A DNA stretch of 64,000 nucleotides from CAYXAA01 sp964462985 (GTDB taxonomy: Bacteria; Pseudomonadota; Alphaproteobacteria; Rhizobiales; Stappiaceae), in NCBI GenBank assembly GCA_964462985.1, contig CAYXAA010000005.1, positions 1 through 64,000 of the forward strand, given 5' to 3'. The notes below the pieces were generated by a model. The model had not been told where the DNA came from and made no database searches. It saw only the letters and a list, made by a program, of their open reading frames with translations. Numbering within the stretch: the stretch's first letter is position 1; each line of letters opens with the position of its first letter. A program made the translations under genes and the position numbers. Shown one piece after another: positions 45,757-54,708 of this stretch.

Positions 45757-47589
45757 ATGGCTCTTTCCCTGCCGCAACCCACCAGCGCCTGTGCTTCGGG
45801 AGCGACTGCCGCCTCGAACCTCGGCTCTCTGCCCGAATGGAATCTCCGCGATCTCTATCCTGCAATGGACGCTCCGGAAGTCGCTGCCGACCTCGACCGC
45901 GTGCTCGCCGACGCAAAAGCGTTCGAGGCGCGCTACAAGGGGCGCCTGGCCGAGATGGCAGCACGTTCAGGTGCGGAGCTTGCCGAGGCCATCGAAGCCT
46001 TTGAAGTGATCGACGATCTAATGGGCAGGCTCGCTTCCTATGCCGGTCTGGTCTATGCCGGCGACACGACGGATGCGAGGCGGCAGAAATTCTACGGTGA
46101 CGTACAGGACCGACTGACGACGGCAAGTACGCCCTTGATCTTCTTTACGCTCGAGCTCAATCGCATCACCGACGCCGTCCTCGACAAGGCGGCCGAGGAT
46201 TCGAGGCTCGCGCACTATAGGCCCTGGCTCGATGACATCCGGAAGGATCGGCCTCACCAGCTCGAGGACAGGATCGAGCAGTTATTCCACGAAAAGTCGG
46301 TGACGAGCCGAGCTGCCTGGAACCGCCTGTTTGATGAGACCATTGCCGGGCTCCGGTTTTCGGTCGATGGGGAGGATTTATCGATAGAGCCGACGCTGAA
46401 TCTGCTGCAGGATCCCAACCCGGGGCGACGCAAGACGGCGGCCGAGGCGTTGGCGGAGACTTTCCGCAAGAACCTCTCCATCTTCACGCTGATCACCAAC
46501 ACGCTGGCAAAGGACAAGGAGATCTCCGATCGATGGCGCGGCTTTGAGGATGTCGCCGATTCACGCCATCTGGCGAACCGGGTGGAGCGACCTGTGGTCG
46601 ATGCCCTGGTCGAAGCGGTTCGCGCGGCCTATCCGAAGCTGTCGCACCGCTACTATGCAATGAAGGCGAAGTGGCTCGGCAGGGAGACGCTCGAGCACTG
46701 GGACCGCAACGCCCCGCTGCCATCGGCCGATACGCGGACCATCCCTTGGGAGGAGGCGCGGGACACGGTGCTGAGTGCCTACAGCCGGTTCTCACCTGAG
46801 ATGGCGGAGATCGCCGGTCGGTTCTTCGAGCGCGGCTGGATCGACGCGCCGGCGCGGCCGGGCAAGGCGCCGGGCGCATTTGCCCATCCCACGGTACCGA
46901 GCGCACATCCCTACGTTCTGCTCAACTACCAGGGGAAAACGCGCGACGTCATGACGCTCGCGCACGAACTCGGTCACGGCGTGCACCAGGTGCTGGCGGC
47001 TCCGAACGGTCCGCTGATGGCGCCGACGCCGCTGACGCTCGCCGAAACGGCCAGTGTTTTCGGCGAGATGTTGACCTTCCGCGCGCTGCTCGAGAAGGCC
47101 GAAACGGCAGAGAAGCGTAAGATCATGCTCGCCGGCAAGGTCGAAGACATGCTCAACACTGTGGTGCGCCAGATCGCCTTCTACACCTTTGAACGCAGGG
47201 TGCATCTGGAACGCATGCAGGGCGAGCTCACGTCCGAGCGCCTCGGCGAAATCTGGCTGGAGGTGCAGGGCGAGAGCCTTGGGCCGGCCATCGTGTTTCA
47301 TCCAGGCTACGAGACCTTCTGGACCTATATCCCGCATTTCATCCATTCGCCGTTCTACGTCTACGCCTATGCGTTCGGCGATTGCCTGGTGAATTCGCTC
47401 TACGCCGTCTATGAGGAGGCGGAGGCCGGTTTCCAGGAGAAGTACTTCGCATTGCTGAAGGCGGGCGGCACCAAGCATCATTCCGAGCTGTTGGCGCCGT
47501 TCGGGCTGGACGCCACCGATCCGGCATTCTGGCAGAAGGGCCTGTCGGTGATCGAGCGGCTCATCGACGAACTGGCGGCGGAGGAATAA
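45757..47589 (+). CDS. M3-family oligoendopeptidase (PepF/PepB-like)
   Basis: A 610-residue zinc metallopeptidase that degrades oligopeptides in the cytoplasm. It starts MALSLPQPTS with GGAG at ideal spacing. The long helical N-terminal part precedes the catalytic HELGHGVHQVLA motif (HExxH), with the third ligand Glu in LAETASVFGEML and the family's FHPGYETFWTYIPHFIHSPFYVYAYAFGD near the C-terminus. All zinc ligands are intact and length is normal. Earlier in-frame ATGs at 45679 and on would extend into poor sequence. Confidence 0.94.
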   Translation: MALSLPQPTSACASGATAASNLGSLPEWNLRDLYPAMDAPEVAADLDRVLADAKAFEARYKGRLAEMAARSGAELAEAIEAFEVIDDLMGRLASYAGLVYAGDTTDARRQKFYGDVQDRLTTASTPLIFFTLELNRITDAVLDKAAEDSRLAHYRPWLDDIRKDRPHQLEDRIEQLFHEKSVTSRAAWNRLFDETIAGLRFSVDGEDLSIEPTLNLLQDPNPGRRKTAAEALAETFRKNLSIFTLITNTLAKDKEISDRWRGFEDVADSRHLANRVERPVVDALVEAVRAAYPKLSHRYYAMKAKWLGRETLEHWDRNAPLPSADTRTIPWEEARDTVLSAYSRFSPEMAEIAGRFFERGWIDAPARPGKAPGAFAHPTVPSAHPYVLLNYQGKTRDVMTLAHELGHGVHQVLAAPNGPLMAPTPLTLAETASVFGEMLTFRALLEKAETAEKRKIMLAGKVEDMLNTVVRQIAFYTFERRVHLERMQGELTSERLGEIWLEVQGESLGPAIVFHPGYETFWTYIPHFIHSPFYVYAYAFGDCLVNSLYAVYEEAEAGFQEKYFALLKAGGTKHHSELLAPFGLDATDPAFWQKGLSVIERLIDELAAEE

Positions 47590-47664
47590 GGGCGCCGAGC
47601 CATGGCTGAACGCCCAGGAGTCACCATATCTCGCTGGTCAAGCGAATGAGCCCGCAAGGCGTCC

Positions 47665-49134
47665 ATGGCCGAAAACGATCGCGAAAAGAACCGTCTCTCT
47701 GCCCGGGTCGGCCGCTATGCCAGGGTCGGTACCAACGTGGGCGGTTTCGCCGCGAAGCTTGCCGGATCACGGCTGTTCGGCCTCCAGCGCGACGATGCGC
47801 GCCAGGCTGCAGAGCTGACGGCAGCGCTTGGCAATCTTAAAGGGCCACTGATGAAAGTGGCGCAGCTGCTTGCCACAATTCCTGACGCGCTGCCGCCGGA
47901 GTACGCAGCCGAGCTGGCCACGCTACAGGCGTCGGCACCGCCTATGGGGTGGGCTTTTGTCAAGCGCCGCATGGCGGCGGAACTCGGCCCGGACTGGCAG
48001 TCGCGGTTCCGGAGCTTCGACCATACGCCGTCTGCTGCAGCTTCGCTTGGCCAGGTACACGCTGCCGTCGGACTCGGAGGCGAGAGGCTCGCTTGCAAGC
48101 TGCAATATCCCGACATGGATTCTGCGGTCGAGGCCGACCTCAATCAGCTCGCGCTGCTGTTTGCCGTGCATCGACGCATGCAGCGTGCCATCGACACGAC
48201 CGAGATCCTGCAGGAAATCTCGGCACGGGTGCGCGAAGAACTCGATTACCGGCGCGAAGCGCGCCACATCGCCGCTTACCATGCAATGCTCGCGGGGGAT
48301 CCGGCAATTCGTGTGCCGGCCGTCGACGCCACTTTGTCGACGCGCCGGCTTCTGACCATGAGCTATCTCGACGGCGCACCGCTGCTTAGGTTCAAGGACC
48401 ATCCGCTCGAGGACCGCAACCGAATTGCCGAGGTGATGTTTAGAGCCTGGTGGCATCCTTTCAGCCACTACGGCCTGATTCACGGCGACCCGCATCTCGG
48501 CAATTACACCGTTTTTGACGACGGCGGCCGGCCGGGCGGCATCAACCTGCTCGATTACGGCTGTATCCGGATCTTCCCGCCTCGCTTCGTCGCCGGTGTC
48601 GTCGACCTCTACCGCGGTTTGCTCCATAACGAGCCGGACCGGATCGTGTCGGCCTACGAGACCTGGGGCTTCAAGGGGCTGAACAAGGAGCTCATCGAGA
48701 CGCTCAACATCTGGGCGCGTTTCATCTACGGCCCGCTCCTCACCGACAGAGTGCGCTCGATTGCCGACGGGGTCAGCCCCTCGCAATATGGCCGGCGCGA
48801 AGCCTTCCGGGTCCATCAGGCGCTGAAGGAGAAGGGACCGGTCGTTGTGCCCCGGGAGTTCGTTTTCATGGACCGTGCGGCAATTGGCCTCGGCGGGGTC
48901 TTCCTGCATCTTCGCGCGGAACTCAACTTCTACCGCCTGTTCAATGACCAGATCGAAGACTTCGACGTTTCTGTTGTGGCCACCCGCCAGGCCGAGACGC
49001 TCGCGGCTGCCGGCCTTACCGCCACCAAGGCGAAAGATCGGTCGGCCCCGGAGGATCGCGTTGCCCAGACCCGGCAAGTTGGTATAAAGGCGCTGACATC
49101 CGATGGACTGGGTCGAGAGGGAAGAGATGGCTGA
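47665..49134 (+). CDS. ABC1/UbiB-family atypical kinase
   Basis: A 489-residue member of the ABC1/AarF/UbiB family, linked to ubiquinone synthesis. The diagnostic KxGQ-type helix reads LKGPLMKVAQLLATIPDALP, the Ala-rich nucleotide loop is AAASLGQVHAA, the ATP-site Lys is in LACKLQYPDM, and the catalytic and metal motifs are HYGLIHGDPHLGNY and LLDYGCIRIF. No C-terminal membrane helices are seen, unlike Escherichia coli UbiB. It overlaps the next gene by 8 bases and is upstream of the pnt operon, so it may be co-regulated with respiratory-chain genes. Confidence 0.9.
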   Translation: MAENDREKNRLSARVGRYARVGTNVGGFAAKLAGSRLFGLQRDDARQAAELTAALGNLKGPLMKVAQLLATIPDALPPEYAAELATLQASAPPMGWAFVKRRMAAELGPDWQSRFRSFDHTPSAAASLGQVHAAVGLGGERLACKLQYPDMDSAVEADLNQLALLFAVHRRMQRAIDTTEILQEISARVREELDYRREARHIAAYHAMLAGDPAIRVPAVDATLSTRRLLTMSYLDGAPLLRFKDHPLEDRNRIAEVMFRAWWHPFSHYGLIHGDPHLGNYTVFDDGGRPGGINLLDYGCIRIFPPRFVAGVVDLYRGLLHNEPDRIVSAYETWGFKGLNKELIETLNIWARFIYGPLLTDRVRSIADGVSPSQYGRREAFRVHQALKEKGPVVVPREFVFMDRAAIGLGGVFLHLRAELNFYRLFNDQIEDFDVSVVATRQAETLAAAGLTATKAKDRSAPEDRVAQTRQVGIKALTSDGLGREGRDG

Positions 49135-49411
49135 GGGGACTGCGTTGTCCGACGACTTCAACGAACATCAGCGCACTTACGACGGATTCATCCGTTTCGG
49201 TAAGGTGGGAATCGTCTCCACGCTGACGGTGCTGGTCTGCCTTATCATGTTTGCTTTTGGCGGCACCGCGGCGACGATCTTCGGCTGGATCTTGCTTTTT
49301 GCGATGATGATTGCGGCGGCGATCGGTCTGGCTGGCGGCGCGAACGGGTGGATTGCGCCGACCGTCGTCTTTGTCGTGAGTGCGCTGGCCGCGATCATTA
49401 CGGTCACCTGA
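49127..49411 (+). CDS. aa3-type cytochrome c oxidase subunit IV-like small membrane protein
   Basis: A 94-residue membrane protein with three hydrophobic helices: VGIVSTLTVLVCLIMFAFGG, IFGWILLFAMMIAAAIGLAG and WIAPTVVFVVSALAAIITV. The N-terminal FNEHQRTYDGFIRFGK is the bacterial aa3-oxidase subunit IV signature. It is longer than the classical one-helix subunit. ATG 49127 follows GAGAGGGAAGAG and overlaps the upstream kinase gene by 8 bases. In Hyphomicrobiales this gene commonly precedes pntAA. Whether it works with oxidase or with transhydrogenase is open. Confidence 0.85.
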   Translation: MAEGTALSDDFNEHQRTYDGFIRFGKVGIVSTLTVLVCLIMFAFGGTAATIFGWILLFAMMIAAAIGLAGGANGWIAPTVVFVVSALAAIITVT

Positions 49412-49514
49412 CGTCCCGCCGATCCGGCGGTCACCATCCAGATTCGCGGAACAGATCACCAATCCCCGCTCAGGCGGTCCCGCTTGGACGGAGGTTGATC
49501 CAGGGAGGCTGCTG

Positions 49515-50654
49515 ATGAAAATCGGGGTGCCCCGCGAGAGCGAGGCCATTGAATCGCGCGTGGCGGCGACGCCTGAAACTGTCAAGAAATTTACGGCCCT
49601 CGGCTTTGACGTTGCGGTCGAGAAGGGGGCAGGGATTTCTTCGCGAATTCCCGATGGCGACTACGAGGCGGCCGGTGCCAGGATCGCGCCCGATGCCAAG
49701 GCAGCGATCGGCGACGCCGATGTGGTGCTGAAGGTCCGCCGTCCCAATCTCGAGGAGATGCAACTCATCAAGGCCGGGGCTCTGGTCATCGCCATTATGG
49801 ATCCCTACGGCAACGAGGGCGACGTAGAGGCAATGGCGTCCGCCGGCTTCACTGCGATGGCGATGGAATTCATGCCGCGCATCACCCGCGCTCAGGTGAT
49901 GGATGTGTTGTCGTCGCAGGCCAACCTCGCCGGTTATCAGGCGGTGATCGACGCCGCGAGTGAGTTCGATCGAGCCTTCCCGATGATGATGACGGCTGCC
50001 GGTACCGTGCCGGCCGCTCGCGTCTTCGTGATGGGCGCGGGCGTCGCCGGATTGCAGGCGATTGCCACTGCACGCCGTCTCGGTGCCGTGGTCACGGCGA
50101 CCGATGTGCGCCCGGCCGCCAAGGAGCAGGTCGAGTCGCTCGGCGCCAAGTTCATTGCCGTCGAGGATGAGGAATTCAAGCAGGCGGAGACGGCGGCCGG
50201 CTATGCCAAGCCGATGTCCGAAGAGTATCAGAAGAAGCAGGCCGAACTGGTCGCTTCCCACATCGCCAAGCAGGACATCGTCGTCACTACGGCCTTGATC
50301 CCCGGCCGCCCGGCGCCGCGCCTCGTCACCAAGGAGATGCTGGCGTCAATGAAGCCGGGTTCGGTCGTGGTCGACCTCGCGGTGGAGCGGGGTGGCAATG
50401 TCGAGGGCGCCAAGCCCGGCAAGGTGGTCAAGGTTGGCGACGTGAAAGTGGTCGGCCATCTCAACGTCGCGGGCCGGATCGCCGCGTCGGCTTCGGCACT
50501 TTATGCCAAGAACCTCTACGCTTTCGTCGAGACCTTGGTCGACAAGAACGCCAAGGCGCTTGCTGTCGACTGGGACGACGAACTGGTCAGGGCGATCGTG
50601 CTGACGAAGGACGGCGTAGTGGTTCATCCCGCGTTTGCCGCCACGCAGGGCTAA
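49515..50654 (+). CDS. pntAA: Proton-translocating NAD(P)+ transhydrogenase, subunit alpha part 1
   Basis: Soluble NAD(H)-binding part (domain I) of the transhydrogenase that reduces NADP+ with NADH, driven by the proton gradient. 379 residues from ATG 49515 with AGGGAGG upstream (MKIGVPRESEAIESRVAATP). The nucleotide-binding Rossmann site is RVFVMGAGVAGLQAIATARRLGA, and the mobile-loop and dimer regions follow, including YAKPMSEEYQKKQAEL and ALIPGRPAPRLVTKEML. Domain I is complete and separate from the membrane part, as in Rhodospirillum and rhizobia. pntAB starts 11 bases after its stop. Confidence 0.96.
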   Translation: MKIGVPRESEAIESRVAATPETVKKFTALGFDVAVEKGAGISSRIPDGDYEAAGARIAPDAKAAIGDADVVLKVRRPNLEEMQLIKAGALVIAIMDPYGNEGDVEAMASAGFTAMAMEFMPRITRAQVMDVLSSQANLAGYQAVIDAASEFDRAFPMMMTAAGTVPAARVFVMGAGVAGLQAIATARRLGAVVTATDVRPAAKEQVESLGAKFIAVEDEEFKQAETAAGYAKPMSEEYQKKQAELVASHIAKQDIVVTTALIPGRPAPRLVTKEMLASMKPGSVVVDLAVERGGNVEGAKPGKVVKVGDVKVVGHLNVAGRIAASASALYAKNLYAFVETLVDKNAKALAVDWDDELVRAIVLTKDGVVVHPAFAATQG

Positions 50655-50665
50655 GGGAGGCTGTC

Positions 50666-51157
50666 ATGACCGACGTGAACACCAGCGAGGCGCTGGACCG
50701 GGCACGCGCCGCGGCCGAAGCCGCCCGCGAAGCTGCCGATACCGCCCGCGCCGCGGCGGAGGCCGCACAAAGCTATGCCGATCAGATTGCGGGGCAGGCC
50801 GCGGGCGGGGCTGGAGACGGAATTGCCCACGCGGTCGCGGCTGCGACGGGAGGGGCGATCGATCCCTTCGTGTTCCGGCTCTCGATTTTCGTGCTGGCAA
50901 TCTTCGTTGGTTACTACGTCGTTTGGTCGGTGACGCCGGCGCTGCATACGCCGCTGATGTCGGTGACCAATGCGATCTCTTCGGTGATTGTGGTCGGCGC
51001 TCTGCTTGCTGTCGGCGTCGATCTCGCCGCCGGCGAAGGTGCAGGTATGGCGCGCGGGTTCGGCTTTCTGGCGCTGATCCTGGCCTCGGTCAACATCTTC
51101 GGCGGCTTCCTCGTGACCAGCCGGATGCTTGCCATGTACAAGAAGAAGCAGCGCTGA
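50666..51157 (+). CDS. pntAB: Proton-translocating transhydrogenase, subunit alpha part 2 with coiled-coil extension
   Basis: Membrane component of the transhydrogenase. 163 residues. The membrane part (about 65-160) has helices FRLSIFVLAIFVGYYVVWSV, SVTNAISSVIVVGALLAVG and GFLALILASVNIFGGFLV, and ends in RMLAMYKKKQR. It matches PntAB. About 60 extra N-terminal residues form an Ala/Glu/Asp-rich heptad-like helix (EALDRARAAAEAAREAADTARAA-type repeats; listed here as a coil, not as an ordered domain). Shorter homologues begin near the first membrane helix. It lies between pntAA and pntB in the usual order. Confidence 0.93.
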   Translation: MTDVNTSEALDRARAAAEAAREAADTARAAAEAAQSYADQIAGQAAGGAGDGIAHAVAAATGGAIDPFVFRLSIFVLAIFVGYYVVWSVTPALHTPLMSVTNAISSVIVVGALLAVGVDLAAGEGAGMARGFGFLALILASVNIFGGFLVTSRMLAMYKKKQR

Positions 51158-51170
51158 GGGGGCCGAGAAC

Positions 51171-52565
51171 ATGTCAGCCAACGTCACGGCCACACTCTAC
51201 CTGATCTCGGGCGTCCTCTTCATCCTGGCGCTGCGCGGGCTGTCGAGCCCGGAATCCTCCCGCAAGGGCAACATATACGGCATGGTCGGCATGGCCATCG
51301 CCATCCTGACCACCCTGTTCTCGACCGGCCTGTCTGTCGGATCGGGGCTGCTGATCGTGCTCGGCCTCGCAATCGGCGGCGGTATCGGCGCCTATATCGC
51401 CCGCCGTATTCCAATGACGGCGATGCCGCAGCTGGTTGCTGCGTTCCACTCGCTGGTCGGCCTCGCCGCCGTGCTCGTGGCAGCCGGTGCGCTCTATGCA
51501 CCGGAGGCCTTCGGCATCGGCGCCGTTGGCTCGATCCATGGTCAAGCCCTGATTGAGATGTCGCTCGGCGTAGCCATCGGCGCGATCACTTTCACCGGCT
51601 CGGTCATCGCCTTCGCCAAGCTCGACGGCCGCATGTCGGGAAAGCCGATCCTGCTGCCGGCCCGTCACGCCATCAACATCGCGCTTGCGGCTGCAATCGT
51701 TATCCTGATCGTCGTTCTGACTCAGACCGAAAGCCATTTCGTCTTCTGGCTGATCGTGCTGCTGTCGCTTGCTTTCGGCGGTCTCATCATCATCCCGATC
51801 GGCGGCGCCGACATGCCGGTGGTGATCTCGATGCTGAACTCCTATTCCGGTTGGGCCGCGGCCGGAATCGGTTTCACGCTCGGCAATACGGCACTCATTA
51901 TCACCGGCGCGTTGGTAGGCTCCTCGGGCGCGATCCTGTCCTACATCATGTGCAAGGGAATGAACCGCTCGTTCCTTTCCGTCATCCTCGGCGGCTTCGG
52001 CGGCGAGACGGCGGGTGCGGCGGCAGGCGGCGGCGAGCAGCGGCCGGTCAAGCAGGGCTCTGCCGACGACGCCGCCTTCATCATGAAGAACGCGTCCAAA
52101 GTGATCATCGTCCCGGGCTACGGCATGGCCGTCGCTCAGGCTCAGCATGCGCTTCGTGAGATGGCCGACAAGCTCAAGGCCGAGGGCGTGGAGGTGAAAT
52201 ACGCCATCCACCCCGTCGCCGGCCGTATGCCAGGCCACATGAACGTGCTGCTCGCCGAGGCCAACGTGCCCTATGACGAGGTGTTCGAACTCGAGGATAT
52301 CAACTCCGAGTTTGCCCAGGCCGATGTCGCCTATGTCATTGGCGCCAACGATGTGACCAATCCGGCCGCCCGCGACGATCCGCAATCGCCAATCTACGGC
52401 ATGCCGATCCTGGACGTCGACAAAGCTGGCACCGTGCTCTTCGTCAAGCGCGGCATGGGATCGGGATACGCCGGCATCGAAAACGAACTGTTCTTCCTCG
52501 ATAAGACGATGATGTTGTTCGGCGACGCCAAGAAGATGACCGAAGAAATCGTCAAGGCGATGTGA
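51171..52565 (+). CDS. pntB: Proton-translocating NAD(P)+ transhydrogenase, subunit beta
   Basis: Membrane and NADP(H)-binding subunit. 464 residues from ATG 51171, with GAGGGGG upstream. About nine helices fill residues 1-265, including LYLISGVLFILALRGLSSPE. Domain III (about 285-464) binds NADP(H) in KVIIVPGYGMAVAQAQHAL, with HPVAGRMPGHMNVLLAEANV, VIGANDVTNPAARDD and SGYAGIENELFF. All are intact. It closes the pntAA-pntAB-pntB operon, the third gene after the small aa3-IV-like gene. Confidence 0.97.
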   Translation: MSANVTATLYLISGVLFILALRGLSSPESSRKGNIYGMVGMAIAILTTLFSTGLSVGSGLLIVLGLAIGGGIGAYIARRIPMTAMPQLVAAFHSLVGLAAVLVAAGALYAPEAFGIGAVGSIHGQALIEMSLGVAIGAITFTGSVIAFAKLDGRMSGKPILLPARHAINIALAAAIVILIVVLTQTESHFVFWLIVLLSLAFGGLIIIPIGGADMPVVISMLNSYSGWAAAGIGFTLGNTALIITGALVGSSGAILSYIMCKGMNRSFLSVILGGFGGETAGAAAGGGEQRPVKQGSADDAAFIMKNASKVIIVPGYGMAVAQAQHALREMADKLKAEGVEVKYAIHPVAGRMPGHMNVLLAEANVPYDEVFELEDINSEFAQADVAYVIGANDVTNPAARDDPQSPIYGMPILDVDKAGTVLFVKRGMGSGYAGIENELFFLDKTMMLFGDAKKMTEEIVKAM

Positions 52566-52708
52566 GGGAGGAGCGGGGAAACCAAAGCGTCCCGCTGCTT
52601 CCTTCGTCTGTGCTCTTCATGAGCAGGTTGCGGCATTTGCGGTTGGTGACGCCGCCCAGACACCATGCCCCCGGGTGGACGCGCGGCCACCCATACCTGC
52701 ATCCGTGT

Positions 52709-53563
52709 CTATAGGGTCGGTGGTTTGCCCTTGTTGATGCGGGCGAGGCCTTGGCGGGCGATTTGGCTTCGGGAATCGATCGACAGTGCGCGGTTGTAGT
52801 TGCGTGCGGCGTCGGTTGTCTGGCCAAGCGCTTCATAGGCGACGCCGCGGTTGGCCCAGGCGATCGCCGAACGCTGGTCGCGACTGACCGCGTCGCTCAA
52901 ATCCGACAGTGCCGCCTTGGGATCGTTGATGGCGAGATAGGAAATGCCGCGAGCTATATACGGTTCGGCGGCATTGGGATCGAGGCCGATGGCCGTTGCG
53001 AAATCCTCGATGGCGAAGTCGTGCCGCCCTTGTGCCTGATAGATCAGACCGCGATTGTGGTAAGCGCGGGCGTCTCCGGAGTTGACACGAATCGCCGCAT
53101 CAAAGTCGGCCAGCGCCTGGGCATATTGTCCCTGCTGGCGATAAACGTTGCCGCGACCAACCAGTGCGACGTCGTAATCCGGCTTGATTTGCAGTGCGCG
53201 GCCGTAATCTGCGACGGCAGCCGCGCTGTCTCCCTTGCGGCGGTAAGCCAGCGCCCGGTTGGCATAGGCCTGATATGATGTCGCGTCGAGTTCGATCGCC
53301 CTGTTAAAGTCCTCGATTGCCTGATCCAGCTTGCCGGCCCGAGCGAGTGCGATGCCGCGGGTATTGTAGGCATTGGCGTCGCGCGGGTTGGCCTCGATCA
53401 CAGCCGTCAGCGAAGCGATATTGGCCGGCGATCCGGCCTGGCGATCGATCGGCACGTCGTCATAAACACCGGCCGACTGGCAGGCGGCGAGGACGAGCGC
53501 CGTCATCAGGGCGATGGGAGCGGCCCGTGCCGCGCGACCTGGAGCCCTGCGGGCGGCGGTCAT
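52709..53563 (-). CDS. TPR-repeat lipoprotein (NlpI-like)
   Basis: A 284-residue lipoprotein. The signal APIALMTALVLAACQSAG contains the lipobox LAAC with Cys28 as the lipidated residue. At least six consecutive TPR units follow, such as NAYNTRGIALARAGKLDQAI, QAYANRALAYRRKGDSAAAV, VALVGRGNVYRQQGQYAQAL, RAYHNRGLIYQAQGRHDFAI and EPYIARGISYLAINDPKAAL. NlpI-type proteins scaffold peptidoglycan hydrolases at the outer membrane. The exact partner here is unknown. It stands alone, convergent with pntB. Confidence 0.9.
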   Translation of the reverse strand: MTAARRAPGRAARAAPIALMTALVLAACQSAGVYDDVPIDRQAGSPANIASLTAVIEANPRDANAYNTRGIALARAGKLDQAIEDFNRAIELDATSYQAYANRALAYRRKGDSAAAVADYGRALQIKPDYDVALVGRGNVYRQQGQYAQALADFDAAIRVNSGDARAYHNRGLIYQAQGRHDFAIEDFATAIGLDPNAAEPYIARGISYLAINDPKAALSDLSDAVSRDQRSAIAWANRGVAYEALGQTTDAARNYNRALSIDSRSQIARQGLARINKGKPPTL

Positions 53564-53890
53564 AAATTACTCCTCAATGATCCCTGGGCGTTGCGTATCG
53601 GGAGCCGCCCGTCTCTGACGGAAGCGCAAGATCCCGAACGGAAGGTTGCCACACTTTGCAGCAAATTCGCGACGAAGAGCCCAATCCGAGCGAATCGCTC
53701 GCAACCTTGCGGCCTTGAGCCGTCCTCAATCCCGAAGACCATTCCTCGCGTCAGCTTGCGATGCCCAAGCGAACGCTGCCGGATCATGGAACAAGCCGGA
53801 TCGCGCCGGCAAATGCAAACGGACCAGCCGGGTGCCCGGTCGGTCCGTTGAAGCAGGAATTTGAAAGGCACCGCGATGGGTGCAGGACGG
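53564..53890. other. Intergenic region between the TPR lipoprotein and rpsU
   Basis: No gene. It holds the presumed promoter of the TPR lipoprotein (not resolved) and the rpsU terminator at 53818-53849. Confidence 0.5.
53818..53849 (-). terminator. Terminator downstream of rpsU
   Basis: AACGGACC (53818-53825) pairs with GGTCCGTT (53842-53849), with an inner CCGGG/CCCGG stem. On the minus strand it is followed by GTTTGCATTT, consistent with an rpsU terminator. Confidence 0.6.
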
Positions 53891-54121
53891 TCAGCGGCGC
53901 GCCGCACTCTTGCCCGGGATCAACCCTTCACGCTGGGCCCGCTTGCGAGCCAGCTTACGGGCACGGCGGATTGCCTCGGCCTTCTCGCGGGCCTTCTTTT
54001 CCGACGGCTTCTCGTAATGGCCGCGAAGCTTCATCTCGCGAAAGATGCCTTCGCGCTGCATCTTCTTCTTTAGCGCCTTGAGCGCCTGATCGACGTTGTT
54101 GTCGCGGACCAGAACCTGCAC
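53891..54121 (-). CDS. rpsU: 30S ribosomal protein S21
   Basis: Small-subunit protein of about 76 residues: VQVLVRDNNVDQALKALKKK at the start, then MQREGIFREMKLRGHYEKPS and the basic tail KAREKAEAIRRARKLARKRA. The family normally begins exactly at MQVLVRDNN, so GTG 54121 was chosen; a longer in-frame start at 54157 would add twelve unconserved residues. The tail is a few residues longer than in Escherichia coli, as is usual in alphaproteobacteria. Confidence 0.93.
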   Translation of the reverse strand: MQVLVRDNNVDQALKALKKKMQREGIFREMKLRGHYEKPSEKKAREKAEAIRRARKLARKRAQREGLIPGKSAARR

Positions 54122-54708
54122 GCGTCTTTTCCCATCCTCATTGCGCCAGTGCACCACGACGTGCGGCGCTGTCGCTCGATAGTCGTTGCTCGGAAGCCAA
54201 CCCCGGCAGTGGCATGCACCACAGTCCAGGTATAATCGACGGTTCGCCGCTTACGCGTCGCCCGACACGCGCGCTATCTAGCAGAGCCCAAGCAAGTTGT
54301 CTACTACTGAGCACGGTCTCGCACTTTTTGATTCTGCCGACGGGAACTGGCAGCGTCGTACCGCATCGCCAGGTTCCTGGTAGAGCGCGATCCGGCGAGC
54401 CCTTTGCCTGTCCGATGGTATAGCGTTCAGCTCATCGCGGAGCACTCTTCGCCCATGCTGAAGGCGGAGAATTCGGTCCCGTGATCATCGCGGCCGGTTC
54501 GGCGGTCGTTTCTGGACATTGCCAGCGGTTACGATTACCACCATGGATGGCCTGTGAACACGCGCGTCATTGCCTGTTCGTTCGGGTCTTCAAGCTAATG
54601 TCATCTGCCGGCCCAGATTCCGCGCCGGCTACGGGTTTCCGGGGTTGGTCGGCCTATTGGCATCGGATCATCTCGGGTCCGGCAATCGTCGGTCGAGGAG
54701 AGCAGAAA
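54122..54708. other. Intergenic region between rpsU and the MATE transporter
   Basis: Roughly 590 bases without a clear gene. In-frame ATGs at 54481 and after extend the MATE frame upstream, but the added sequence has no helices and no ribosome site. Promoters of rpsU and of the MATE gene should lie here; none is convincing. Confidence 0.45.

Noticed and set aside
51174..52385. A 403-codon frame antisense to pntB
   Set aside because: His/Asp/Arg-rich mirror translation of a membrane protein; no start signal.
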